A DNA stretch of 19,316 bases from Clostridiales bacterium UBA4039 (GTDB lineage Bacteria; Bacillota; Clostridia; Lachnospirales; Vallitaleaceae). The stretch is from assembly GCA_002382805.1 (NCBI GenBank), contig DGAD01000025.1:1-19316 (forward strand), in the 5' to 3' direction. Below, piece after piece: positions 9,009 to 16,309 of this stretch (the first letter of the stretch is position 1; every line of letters starts with the position of its first letter). The notes beneath the pieces are model-generated. The model was not told where the DNA came from. It saw nothing but the letters and a program-made list of their open reading frames with translations, and did not search any database. The position numbers and the translations under genes are program-made.

Positions 9009-9050
9009 TCCATGAGCCAATAGGTTCACAAAAAGTTCATGGCACATAGC

Positions 9051-9079
9051 TTTACAGTTACTTGAAAACAAGCTATAAT
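9051..9079 (+). promoter_or_regulatory. Housekeeping promoter for the riboswitch and transglutaminase gene
   Basis: TTTACA (9051-9056), a 17-base spacer and a perfect TATAAT (9074-9079) form a near-consensus vegetative promoter. Transcription should start near 9086, leaving a leader of about 125 bases that holds the c-di-GMP riboswitch. It lacks the operator of the three other left-side promoters, so this gene is controlled separately. Confidence 0.8.
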
Positions 9080-9119
9080 AGAGATATCATATTAATAATA
9101 GATTTATTGGTGCTTTCCA

Positions 9120-9200
9120 CCGATAAAGGCAAACTTAACGAAAGTTAAGGACGCAAAACTACAGGGCCTTCCTTTTTATAGATGGCAGCCAGTTACCGAA
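9120..9200 (+). ncRNA. Cyclic di-GMP-I (GEMM-I) riboswitch
   Basis: The sequence follows the clostridial GEMM-I pattern. It has GGCAAAC, then a 6-bp P2 stem CTTAAC/GTTAAG closed by a GAAA tetraloop, then GGACGCAAA. Next come ACAGGGCC, a P3 loop, ATGGCAGCC, and closing AGTTACCGAA. The GAAA loop and the GGCAGCC side of P3 are the expected tetraloop-receptor partners. The RBS of the downstream gene (AAGGAGAG) starts directly at the 3' end of the aptamer. No terminator is visible before the start codon, so control is probably at translation, although the direction (on or off) cannot be read from the sequence. The ligand would be made by GGDEF enzymes such as the one at 189-1877. Confidence 0.92.
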
Positions 9201-9212
9201 AGGAGAGATTTT

Positions 9213-9992
9213 ATGTTTAAAGAAAAGAAATACTTCATTATATATATTACATTAATGTTTGTACTATTTATGTTACCAGTTGATGCTTCAACAGAATACT
9301 TTGATTTTACAAAACTTAGCCAAGGTGTAGTAAGTGTTAATGCGACCGTTGACGGTACAATGGCAGTACGTATAACAAAAGAGAATAAAAATACTGACTA
9401 CATAGTAAAAGGCTTAACACAATTACCGCTTCAACATGGTAATGGAGAGTATACATTATATGCACTAAAAAAGATTAATGGGAATCAATACAAAGTGGTT
9501 CAAACAAAAAAAGTTACATTACGACTTGAAGATCCGACAGTCTTATATTTACAATCAGTCCAAAAAGTTGAGTGGTCTAAGGACGATGTAGCTATTAAAA
9601 AAGCCGAAGAACTTACAAAAGAGGCGACAACTGATCAAGAAAAAATACGCATAATTTATGATTATATTTATGATAATGTTGCTTATGACTATAATAAAGA
9701 AAATCAACTTACACCAAGCTACTTGCCAAACATTGATACGACAATAGCTACAGGACAAGGGATTTGTTATGACTATGCTTCTTTATATGCATCAATGTTA
9801 AGAAGTCAAGGAATTCCAACAAAACTTATCATGGGACGTAAAGATGATATTGATCAATATCATGCGTGGAATCAAGTATACATCAAAGAAACTCAGCAGT
9901 GGATAACGGTTGATATCACCTATGACGTCACAACAGGTAAAAAAGAATTGGAAAAAAATGCTTTGTCATATATAGTCGAGAATACATATTAG
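9213..9992 (+). CDS. Secreted transglutaminase-like (papain-fold) protein
   Basis: Predicted exported protein of 259 aa with an N-terminal hydrophobic signal (KKYFIIYITLMFVLFML, cut near VDA-ST). Residues about 125-240 are a transglutaminase-like core with the full triad: C185 (GQGICYDYAS), H217 (YHAWNQVY) and D234 (WITVDITYD). Family members act as protein cross-linkers, deamidases or cysteine proteases, and the sequence does not say which. Residues 27-120 are beta-rich with no recognised domain. ATG 9213 follows AAGGAGAG at the end of the c-di-GMP riboswitch. Lying next to an adhesin and its sortase under c-di-GMP control, it may process, release or cross-link surface proteins. That role is inference. 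Confidence 0.87.
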   Translation: MFKEKKYFIIYITLMFVLFMLPVDASTEYFDFTKLSQGVVSVNATVDGTMAVRITKENKNTDYIVKGLTQLPLQHGNGEYTLYALKKINGNQYKVVQTKKVTLRLEDPTVLYLQSVQKVEWSKDDVAIKKAEELTKEATTDQEKIRIIYDYIYDNVAYDYNKENQLTPSYLPNIDTTIATGQGICYDYASLYASMLRSQGIPTKLIMGRKDDIDQYHAWNQVYIKETQQWITVDITYDVTTGKKELEKNALSYIVENTY

Positions 9993-10002
9993 ATAATAAT
10001 AT

Positions 10003-10019
10003 AGTAACAATTGTTCCGT
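10003..10019 (+). promoter_or_regulatory. Operator copy 3, upstream of the intact XRE regulator
   Basis: AGTAACAATTGTTCCGT contains the palindrome AACAATTGTT (10006-10015). Its 14-base core GTAACAATTGTTCC pairs with itself at 12 of 14 positions. It lies 83 bases before the regulator's start codon, which suggests the regulator controls its own transcription. Confidence 0.68.
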
Positions 10020-10038
10020 AGGATAAAAAAAGTGAATG

Positions 10039-10047
10039 TGATATTAT
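10039..10047 (+). promoter_or_regulatory. Extended -10 of the XRE regulator promoter
   Basis: TGATATTAT is an extended -10 (TG-A-TATTAT) and has no recognisable -35 box upstream (TAGGAT at 10019-10024). The operator centre lies about 43 bases before the expected start, the same geometry as at the other two sites. Confidence 0.5.
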
Positions 10048-10102
10048 TTCTTTAATTAACTCATGAATAATGACAGTAGTGTTAGTGTGGGGAATGATTC
10101 AT

Positions 10103-11035
10103 ATGATTGGAAAAATTATCCAACAAAGAAGACAAGAAATGGGGATGACAAGGCAAAATCTAGCACAAGATATTTGCTCGGAAAAGTATGTCTATATGAT
10201 CGAAAATGATCAAAGAACCCCATCAGTAGATATTGTTAATAAGTTTAACCAGAAGCTAATGATTAATTTATTTGAATATTATGAATTATTAGGCTTTGAT
10301 GATCCAACGAGTGTTAAATTTTTTTCGGAACAATTTGTATTTCAACGTCGACGAGGAGATATACAGTCGCTATTTAAAATGACATCAGAAGCAAAAGAGT
10401 GCAACGACTATACGAAGGAGCCTCTATGTCATGAGATAATAGCAATTGATTTAGAAACACAATATTATAAAAATAATGGCTACGATCAAATAATCCATAA
10501 TATTCAAGAATCTTATTTTGGAGAGCAAAAGTTGAATATTATGGATATTACTTTGTCTAGATTATATAAACTAACCTCTATGTGTTATCTTAAGCTTGGA
10601 AAAATAAAACAGGCACAAGAATACTATAATGAAGGGTATGCCTTGATAAAAGATTTAAGGACGTTTAAGAAATATCAAGAACCCTTTCACAGCTATATGA
10701 TCTATCAATTAGAACTTTTGTATTTTGAAAAAAAGCACAGAAAGATTATAGAACAAACGGAAAAGATAATAGGATATCAAGAGACAATTAACTCGTATGA
10801 TAGAATATACTATCCATATTACTATGCTGCCTTCGCATATTTTGAGATGCAAAACTATGAAAAATCGAGAATGCTCTTTGTTAAGGCAAGCTATGCAATC
10901 ATTCTACACAATAGTCTTTTTGATTATCAGCAAATTAAGCAATGCGAGCATTTTAATAAAATAATAGATGCATTAGAGATTCCATTGACGTTAAAAGCAG
11001 AGTTACGCGCTTTTGACAGCCGAATAAAGTTATAA
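10103..11035 (+). CDS. XRE-family regulator with TPR-like C-terminal domain (RRNPP-like architecture)
   Basis: Predicted cytoplasmic DNA-binding regulator of 310 aa. I chose ATG 10103 because GGGGA lies at proper spacing upstream and the protein then begins MIGKIIQQRR, as the related broken gene does. An earlier in-frame ATG at 10070 adds eleven residues with no RBS. Residues 1-60 form the helix-turn-helix (MTRQNLAQDICSEKYVYMIE, then NDQRTPS). The rest is all helical with TPR-like Tyr/Ala spacing (YLKLGKIKQAQEYYNEGYAL; YYYAAFAYFEMQNYEKSRML). An N-terminal XRE HTH plus a helical repeat domain of about 310 aa is the architecture of peptide-sensing Rgg/PlcR-type proteins. No pheromone gene is visible nearby, so the ligand is unknown. 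It is likely autoregulated through the site at 10003-10019 and is the best candidate to bind the copies at 95 and 2836. Confidence 0.85.
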   Translation: MIGKIIQQRRQEMGMTRQNLAQDICSEKYVYMIENDQRTPSVDIVNKFNQKLMINLFEYYELLGFDDPTSVKFFSEQFVFQRRRGDIQSLFKMTSEAKECNDYTKEPLCHEIIAIDLETQYYKNNGYDQIIHNIQESYFGEQKLNIMDITLSRLYKLTSMCYLKLGKIKQAQEYYNEGYALIKDLRTFKKYQEPFHSYMIYQLELLYFEKKHRKIIEQTEKIIGYQETINSYDRIYYPYYYAAFAYFEMQNYEKSRMLFVKASYAIILHNSLFDYQQIKQCEHFNKIIDALEIPLTLKAELRAFDSRIKL

Positions 11036-11842
11036 ATAGCTGTTATGAGCTAATTTTTTTTCGATGTAGGTTTGATTTTTTTTAATGTACCGATAGTAGA
11101 TGAGATCAATTATGTAAAGCATTGTTAAACGAGAGGTTGTTGTAACTAAGCGGTTAATATGATCTGTAGAATTAATATAGACAATAAAATCAATCGAATG
11201 TTCAAATTCCGTGTTTTTTTCTGAAGTTATTAAAAGGGTTTTGGCACCTTGTTCCTTTGCGACAATTAAGCTGTCAATAACACTTTTTGATTTGGCAGAA
11301 TAAGTAATTCCGATAGCTAAATCATTTTCAGTTAAGTTTTTAGAAGCAAAAAACTGTAAATTCTTATCATTATAAGATTTGCAAAACTTTCCAATGCGAT
11401 CAAGCTTTAACTCAAAATCTTGAGCAACGAGAAATGTACCACCGAGAGCGTATATATTAATCACCTTTGATTGATGTAATACTTCAACAATCGTTTCAAG
11501 TAAATCAGGAGATAGAAGGCGTCTTGTAGCAATAAAAGAAGCCTCTATATTGTCAAAGTGTTCTGTTGACATTTCAAATAGTTCAGAGTGTTTAGTGATT
11601 AAACACTCTTTTTTTTGTTCCCGTTCTTGAACCAACAGATATTTTAACTCGGAAAATCCAGAGGTACCAAGTGCTTTACAAAATCGTAAAATAGTAGCGT
11701 TAGATACGTGACAGTTTAACTGAAGTGTTTTGAGTTTTAACTTTTTGGGATTATCGGATTCAAGTATATGTTTTGCAAGCGTTGTATAGGATAGGTTGTC
11801 AGCCTTGGTCATTTGGGTAAGTTTCATATATATCGTGTCCAT
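11030..11842 (-). CDS. RpiR-family sugar-responsive transcriptional regulator (HTH-SIS)
   Basis: Predicted DNA-binding regulator of 270 aa. The N-terminal RpiR-type HTH covers residues about 1-75 (VSNATILRFCKALGTSGFSE). The C-terminal SIS fold (about 105-245) binds phosphosugars in this family (VINIYALGGT; AIGITYSAKSKSVID; GAKTLLITS). The start codon at 11842 has GGAGG at good spacing upstream. It is transcribed away from the GH4-PTS operon with a shared 214-base control region. That is the classic layout of a local regulator that senses the phosphorylated sugar made by the neighbouring PTS. Its 3' end overlaps the end of the XRE regulator by six bases, tail to tail. It has no visible damage, in contrast to two genes of the operon it presumably controls. 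Confidence 0.9.
   Translation of the reverse strand: MDTIYMKLTQMTKADNLSYTTLAKHILESDNPKKLKLKTLQLNCHVSNATILRFCKALGTSGFSELKYLLVQEREQKKECLITKHSELFEMSTEHFDNIEASFIATRRLLSPDLLETIVEVLHQSKVINIYALGGTFLVAQDFELKLDRIGKFCKSYNDKNLQFFASKNLTENDLAIGITYSAKSKSVIDSLIVAKEQGAKTLLITSEKNTEFEHSIDFIVYINSTDHINRLVTTTSRLTMLYIIDLIYYRYIKKNQTYIEKKLAHNSYL
11037..11061 (+). terminator. Intrinsic terminator after the XRE regulator
   Basis: The short stem TAGCT / AGCTA (11037-11041 and 11048-11052) has a GTTATG loop. It is followed by a T-run at 11054-11061. It lies two bases past the regulator stop and inside the 3' end of the convergent RpiR gene, where the T-run reads as Lys codons on the other strand. The stem is weak but the T-run is good. 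Confidence 0.5.
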
Positions 11843-11897
11843 AATAACGCCTCCGCTAAATCTAAATTGTGTTCTGTGAATAGATGCTATGACAAGT

Positions 11898-11926
11898 ATT
11901 ATAGCAAAGAAGAATCAACAATTCAA
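11898..11926 (-). promoter_or_regulatory. Promoter of the RpiR regulator gene
   Basis: On the minus strand, TTGAAT (11926-11921), a 17-base spacer and TATAAT (11903-11898) make a near-consensus promoter. Its expected start gives a leader of about 50 bases before the GGAGG and start codon at 11842. Confidence 0.75.
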
Positions 11927-11935
11927 TCGAGAATT
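11920..11935. promoter_or_regulatory. Inverted repeat overlapping the RpiR -35 box
   Basis: AATTC-N6-GAATT has perfect 5-base arms and covers the -35 hexamer of the RpiR promoter. It sits about 45 bases upstream of the operon's own -35. This is a plausible autoregulatory RpiR site, but a palindrome this short can occur by chance in AT-rich DNA. Confidence 0.3.
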
Positions 11936-11979
11936 AATTTCCGTCTTTTGTTACTTTTTTCCTTAGTCTTCGCAAAGCA

Positions 11980-12008
11980 TTGTTAAATATGTATATGTTG
12001 TATATACT
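11980..12008 (+). promoter_or_regulatory. Promoter of the GH4-PTS operon
   Basis: TTGTTA (11980-11985), a 17-base spacer and TATACT (12003-12008) form a good vegetative promoter about 50 bases before the first gene. No second promoter is evident inside the operon, whose genes are closely spaced. Confidence 0.7.
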
Positions 12009-12056
12009 TTCAGATAGAAAAAAGAGTGAATCCAAACAAAGATTAAGGAGGCATAT

Positions 12057-13370
12057 ATGGATAATATAATTACAATCTGTGGAGGAGGAAGCACGTATAC
12101 ACTACCTATGCTAAAAACATTATGTGATTATCATAATGAATTTCCAATTGCAGAAGTAAGACTTTTTGATATTGAAACCAAAAAGATGGAATATATATAT
12201 GAGGCGGCAAAAGTCATGTTTTATGAGTTGATGCCAGACGTAAAGCTAAAAATGACAACAGATAAAGAAGAAGCATTTGTGTCAGTAGACTTCGTATTTA
12301 TGCAAATTCGTTCAGGTGGCTTTGAGATGAGAGAACATGATGAAAAGGTACCGCTAAGTTATGGATGTGTTGGACAAGAAACCTGTGGAGCAGGTGGTTT
12401 TGCCTATGGGTTGCGATCAATAAGGGACATCATTGACTTGGTACAAGCTATTCGAAAGTTATCGCCCAATGCCTGGATCTTAAATTACTCAAATCCGGCA
12501 GCTATTGTTGCAGAAGCTACACAACGCTTTTTCCCGGACGATCAGCGATTGATTAATATATGTGATATGCCTATTGCAATTATGGATGGATTTGCAGAAC
12601 GTTTGGGAATAAAAAGAAATCAATTAAAAGCACGATATTTTGGTTTGAATCATTTTGGATGGTTCACTAATATTTATGATATGAATGGCAATGATCGACT
12701 AGATGAAATTAGAGCCGGACTTAGAGAGGCGAGGGTTATGCCAGAAGAATTATCACAAGATAGTGGATGGCAAGAGACGTTTGAAATGCTGCATCAGATG
12801 GTATCGGATTTTGATGCGTTTATACCCAACACATATTTACAATATTATTTATATCCAAAAAGTGTTGTGAAAAAAGAGAATCCAAAATATACTCGGGCAA
12901 ATTATGTTATGGACCATCGACTAAAAGATGTGGAAAGATTATGTCAACAGATTATTAAGAATAAGACGGTGCAAGGAAGTAGTTTAGAAAAAGGCGTACA
13001 TGGAACCTATATTGTAGAACTAGCCAAAGCGTTGACAGGAAGTGAAGAAAAAGAATTTTTACTCATCGTTAAAAATCAAGGCATCATCTCAAATTTTTCA
13101 AAGGAAGCAATGATTGAAGTTCCATGTATTGTAAGTTCTAGAGGAATAGAGCCGTTATTTGTAGGGGAGATTCCAACATTTCAAAAAGCACTCATGGAAG
13201 TGCAGTACGGATACGAAAAATTAACAGTGGATGCATTTATCAATGAAGATGATCAAGCTGCTTTTCAAGCGTTAACATTAAATCGTACAATCGGGGATGC
13301 GACGACTGCACGTCAAATTCTAGATGCGTTAAAGATAAAGAACCAGGGCTATTGGCCGAACTTAAAGTAA
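12057..13370 (+). CDS. GH4 6-phospho-alpha-glucosidase
   Basis: Predicted cytoplasmic hydrolase of 437 aa, normal for family GH4, that splits phosphorylated disaccharides delivered by a PTS. It needs NAD and a divalent metal. Visible motifs are the NAD-binding start (ICGGGSTYT, residues 7-15), GQETCGAGGFAYGLRSI (106-122), NYSNP (143-147), CDMP (169-172) and NHFGW (198-202). CDMP with a following His is the motif reported for alpha-specific members such as MalH and GlvA, whereas beta-specific members carry CNVP-type motifs. A maltose-6-phosphate-like substrate is therefore expected. The strong RBS AAGGAGG precedes ATG 12057. It is the first gene of the RpiR-flanked operon, and the next frame starts 12 bases after its stop. 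It looks fully intact. Confidence 0.92.
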   Translation: MDNIITICGGGSTYTLPMLKTLCDYHNEFPIAEVRLFDIETKKMEYIYEAAKVMFYELMPDVKLKMTTDKEEAFVSVDFVFMQIRSGGFEMREHDEKVPLSYGCVGQETCGAGGFAYGLRSIRDIIDLVQAIRKLSPNAWILNYSNPAAIVAEATQRFFPDDQRLINICDMPIAIMDGFAERLGIKRNQLKARYFGLNHFGWFTNIYDMNGNDRLDEIRAGLREARVMPEELSQDSGWQETFEMLHQMVSDFDAFIPNTYLQYYLYPKSVVKKENPKYTRANYVMDHRLKDVERLCQQIIKNKTVQGSSLEKGVHGTYIVELAKALTGSEEKEFLLIVKNQGIISNFSKEAMIEVPCIVSSRGIEPLFVGEIPTFQKALMEVQYGYEKLTVDAFINEDDQAAFQALTLNRTIGDATTARQILDALKIKNQGYWPNLK

Positions 13371-13381
13371 AGGAGCGGATT

Positions 13382-14926
13382 ATGAAGACATATTGGTCAG
13401 ATTTTCACACAAATATTCACAGTAAAGATTTAAAGGATTTAATGCAATGGGAAATGTTTGCAAGAGAAATGCTTGATTTTTGGGCACCGGTATATTATCC
13501 ATATTTTATTAATGAAAAAAATGGATTCAAATTTGAAGATACGCTCTCGCAGACACAGATGAATCAAGATATGGAAACAATCAATCAATACATTCAACAT
13601 AAAGAAAATGACTTTATTGTTTATCCGGCTTATGAATGGCAGGGGAATGGTTCGGATGGTGATCATAATATCTTTTTTGAAGAAAAAAGAGGCGATATCT
13701 TTATGCCTTTGTCATATCTCCAGTTAAAGGAAGCGTTCAAAAATCAGCGGGTCATTGGTATTCCGCATCATACGGGATATAAAAGTGGACATCGAGGGAA
13801 AAATTAGGAAACCCATGATGCGTTTTTTTCTCCAATTATGGAAATCTATTCATCCCACGGAAGTTCAGAGGCAAGCAATGCATCAATCCCCTTAAATGTT
13901 CATATACATATGGGGCCACGAGGAGAGGAGGGAACGTTTCGCCATGCTTTGAAAAATGGAATAAAAACAGGCGTTATAGCGAGTGGAGATAATCATACAA
14001 ACCCAGCGATTAGTGGCAACGGATTTTTTGCAGTCTATGCACAAGAGTATACTCGAGAGTGTATATTTGAGAACATAAAAAAAGACATACCTATGGGGTC
14101 AGCCGCAGTAAAATAGATGTCGACTTTAGAATTAATGGACACCTAATGGGAGAAGAAATCCAAAGCGAAGCGACCAACCTATTAGAAGTTAATGTTGTGG
14201 GAACGAGTGAAATAGATCGTATAGAAATATATCGTAATGGATATAAAGAAAAAACATTTACATGGGAAGAAGTGCAGCCCAAGTCCCTTGAAGGACAAAT
14301 ACAGTTCAAGTTCGAACTTGAATGTGGTTGGGGACCGGATACAAGAGTGTTTCCGGAGATTTTTGAAAGAGAATGGACATATTCAATAAAGACAAAAGGT
14401 GAAATTATAGATGTTGAAAAGTGTTTTACATCTCCGGGTTCAACAGTTAATCAACAGTCTAAAAGTGAAATCACTGGTGGATTTCATACCGTCAAACGAA
14501 GCGATGGCAATAATAAGTTAGGGCAAAAAAATTACCTGACACCATATATTCAAAACCAATCGTTGATTATAGAAGTAAAGGACCATATAGAAAATAATGT
14601 GGAGATAACCATTAATGATAAGCACTATAGTGTACCAATAAAAACCTTGTTGCAACAAGCTGTATTGGAAGCAGAACTGGATACGGCGCAAGTGCTCTTA
14701 TCACAGCGTTTTGGATTTGATGATTATTATAGAGAAGATGCTTGGTGGCATAATGCATACAAAATATTAATGCATAAAGCATATAGCATATAGCGAAAAG
14801 AGTTATAAGAGAAATATTCAATATCCGATCAATAAAATTTATCGTAGTGAGGATAATTTTTATGTGAAAATAATTCAAACAAATGGTGATACAGCTTGGA
14901 CATCACCTATTTGGATAAAAAAATAA
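13382..14926 (+). pseudogene. DUF3604-family gene inactivated by three lesions
   Basis: ATG 13382 follows AAAGGAG, and the joined product would be about 512 aa. Motifs typical of PHP-like metal-binding enzymes are present: DFHTNIH, PHHTGYKSGHRGKN, and ASGDNH. The damage can be read exactly. TAG at 13805-13807 interrupts KN-x-ETHDAFFSP in frame, where family members usually have Trp (TGG). The A-run 14077-14083 has lost one base: adding an A restores IKKRHTYGVSRSKIDV. The 7-bp unit GCATATA is doubled at 14779-14792: removing one copy restores HKAYSEKSYKRN, and the frame then runs through FYVKIIQTNGDTAW to TAA 14924-14926. The gene lies between the GH4 hydrolase and the EIIBC gene. The function of the family is not established to my knowledge, although it is often found with sulfatases. 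Confidence 0.9.
14779..14792 (+). repeat. 7-bp tandem duplication (GCATATA twice)
   Basis: Two adjacent copies of GCATATA shift the frame of the DUF3604 gene and create a TAG at 14791-14793. Removing one copy reconnects the upstream frame with 44 further codons of sensible protein, which shows the duplication is recent relative to the gene. Confidence 0.8.
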
Positions 14927-14942
14927 AAGGAGGATTTATGGT

Positions 14943-16307
14943 ATGGCCAATTATGCAGATGTAGCGGGGAAAATTATTGAAGCTGTAGGGGGCAAAGACA
15001 ATATTCGTTCCATACAACATTGTATGACGCGCTTACGTTTAGACTTAAAAGAACGTGAACGTGTTGATGAAGAAATGCTTAAGCAGATTGAATTTGTCAA
15101 AGGAATTAATGATAGCAATGGGCAATTGCAAATCATACTTGGAACGGGAATTGTCAATAAAGTGTATAAAGCTATAGGACAGTTTTTTGATGTTGAAGGG
15201 CAAGAGCAAATTGAAAAAAAAGGTGGTAATCTTTTTCAAAGATTAAGTCGAATTTTTGGAGATATCTTTATACCGATTATTCCAGTTATCATTGCAAGTG
15301 GTCTGTTGATGGGTGTTCGAACATACTTTATCAGTGCGGGAATACTGGCGACGGATGGCGCATGGTATAAAATTTTTGCGATACTAATTGACACTGGATT
15401 TGCAGTCCTTCCAGCGCTTGTCGCATGGTCATCTGCTAAAAAATTCGGTGGAAACCCAGCGATGGGATTTGTCCTTGGGATGATGTTGATTTCTAGTAAC
15501 CTACCTAGTGGTGGCGCCGTAGGACGGGGGTTGGCGGAACCACTAAATGTTCAACTTTTTGGGATTGATTTTTTTCTAAAAGGTTATCAAGGATCCATAC
15601 TTATTGCTGTAGTGGGAGGATGGATACTAGCTTTTGTGGAAGATAAAGTGCGTAAAATTGTTCCCAATGTAGTCGATATGATTTTTACACCAATACTTAC
15701 ATTTACCATAACACTGTTTGTCATCTTGTTTGGAATTGGTCCAATTGTACAATATGTTGAAGAACTTATAATCATGTTTTACGAATTTGTATTAACTATC
15801 CCTTATGGAATCGGAGGATTCATAACAGGCGCATTACAACAACCGTTAGTTATTACAGGGATGCATCATGGGTTATGGATACTTGACATTAACTTCTTAG
15901 AAGAGACAGGAATGAATATGTATCAACCTATTCGTAATGCATCAGTTCTAGGACAAGCGGGTGCGGCATTGGCTTTTGCGGTTTTTGCACGTGAAAAAAT
16001 GATTAAATCTAATGCATTGACAGCTTCAGTGGGCGCAATGTTTGGGATAACAGAACCAGCAATTTTTGGGGTGACCCTTGTCTATGGAATTCCGTTTTTA
16101 TTTGGAATGCTAGGAAGTGGACTTGGCGGTATGTTTGGTGCAATCACACACTTGGCAGCACCTGGTATGGGAACCGCTGGAATACCCGGATTGTTATATT
16201 ACATTGGCAATAGTAGTGATTTGACCATTTATATTATACAAAGCTTAATCACCTTAAGTGTACCTTTTGTACTGACAAGCATCTACCTTAGAAGGAAGAA
16301 AGTATAA
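14943..16307 (+). CDS. PTS EIIBC sugar transporter (glucose/sucrose superfamily)
   Basis: Membrane transporter of 454 aa that phosphorylates its sugar during uptake. The EIIB domain (residues 1-85) has the phospho-Cys C27 in IQHCMTRLRL. The EIIC domain (about 105-450) is strongly hydrophobic with about ten membrane segments and carries GMHHGLW and GITEPAIFGV, a signature of sucrose/beta-glucoside/maltose-type EIIC proteins. There is no fused EIIA domain. A separate EIIA is encoded at 17551-18027. ATG 14943 lies nine bases after AAGGAGG, and an ATG at 14938 is out of frame. The frame and motifs look intact. Pairing with a CDMP-type GH4 enzyme suggests uptake of an alpha-linked glucoside, possibly sulfated given the neighbouring sulfatase. 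The exact sugar cannot be read from the sequence. Confidence 0.9.
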   Translation: MANYADVAGKIIEAVGGKDNIRSIQHCMTRLRLDLKERERVDEEMLKQIEFVKGINDSNGQLQIILGTGIVNKVYKAIGQFFDVEGQEQIEKKGGNLFQRLSRIFGDIFIPIIPVIIASGLLMGVRTYFISAGILATDGAWYKIFAILIDTGFAVLPALVAWSSAKKFGGNPAMGFVLGMMLISSNLPSGGAVGRGLAEPLNVQLFGIDFFLKGYQGSILIAVVGGWILAFVEDKVRKIVPNVVDMIFTPILTFTITLFVILFGIGPIVQYVEELIIMFYEFVLTIPYGIGGFITGALQQPLVITGMHHGLWILDINFLEETGMNMYQPIRNASVLGQAGAALAFAVFAREKMIKSNALTASVGAMFGITEPAIFGVTLVYGIPFLFGMLGSGLGGMFGAITHLAAPGMGTAGIPGLLYYIGNSSDLTIYIIQSLITLSVPFVLTSIYLRRKKV

Positions 16308-16309
16308 TC

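Noticed and set aside
9010..9042. CCATGA / TCATGG inverted repeat after the sortase gene
   Set aside because: The loop is 21 bases and no T-run follows, so it is not a convincing terminator or operator.
11970..11990. Possible catabolite-responsive element near the operon promoter
   Set aside because: CGCAAAGCATTG and its reverse complement match the known consensus poorly.
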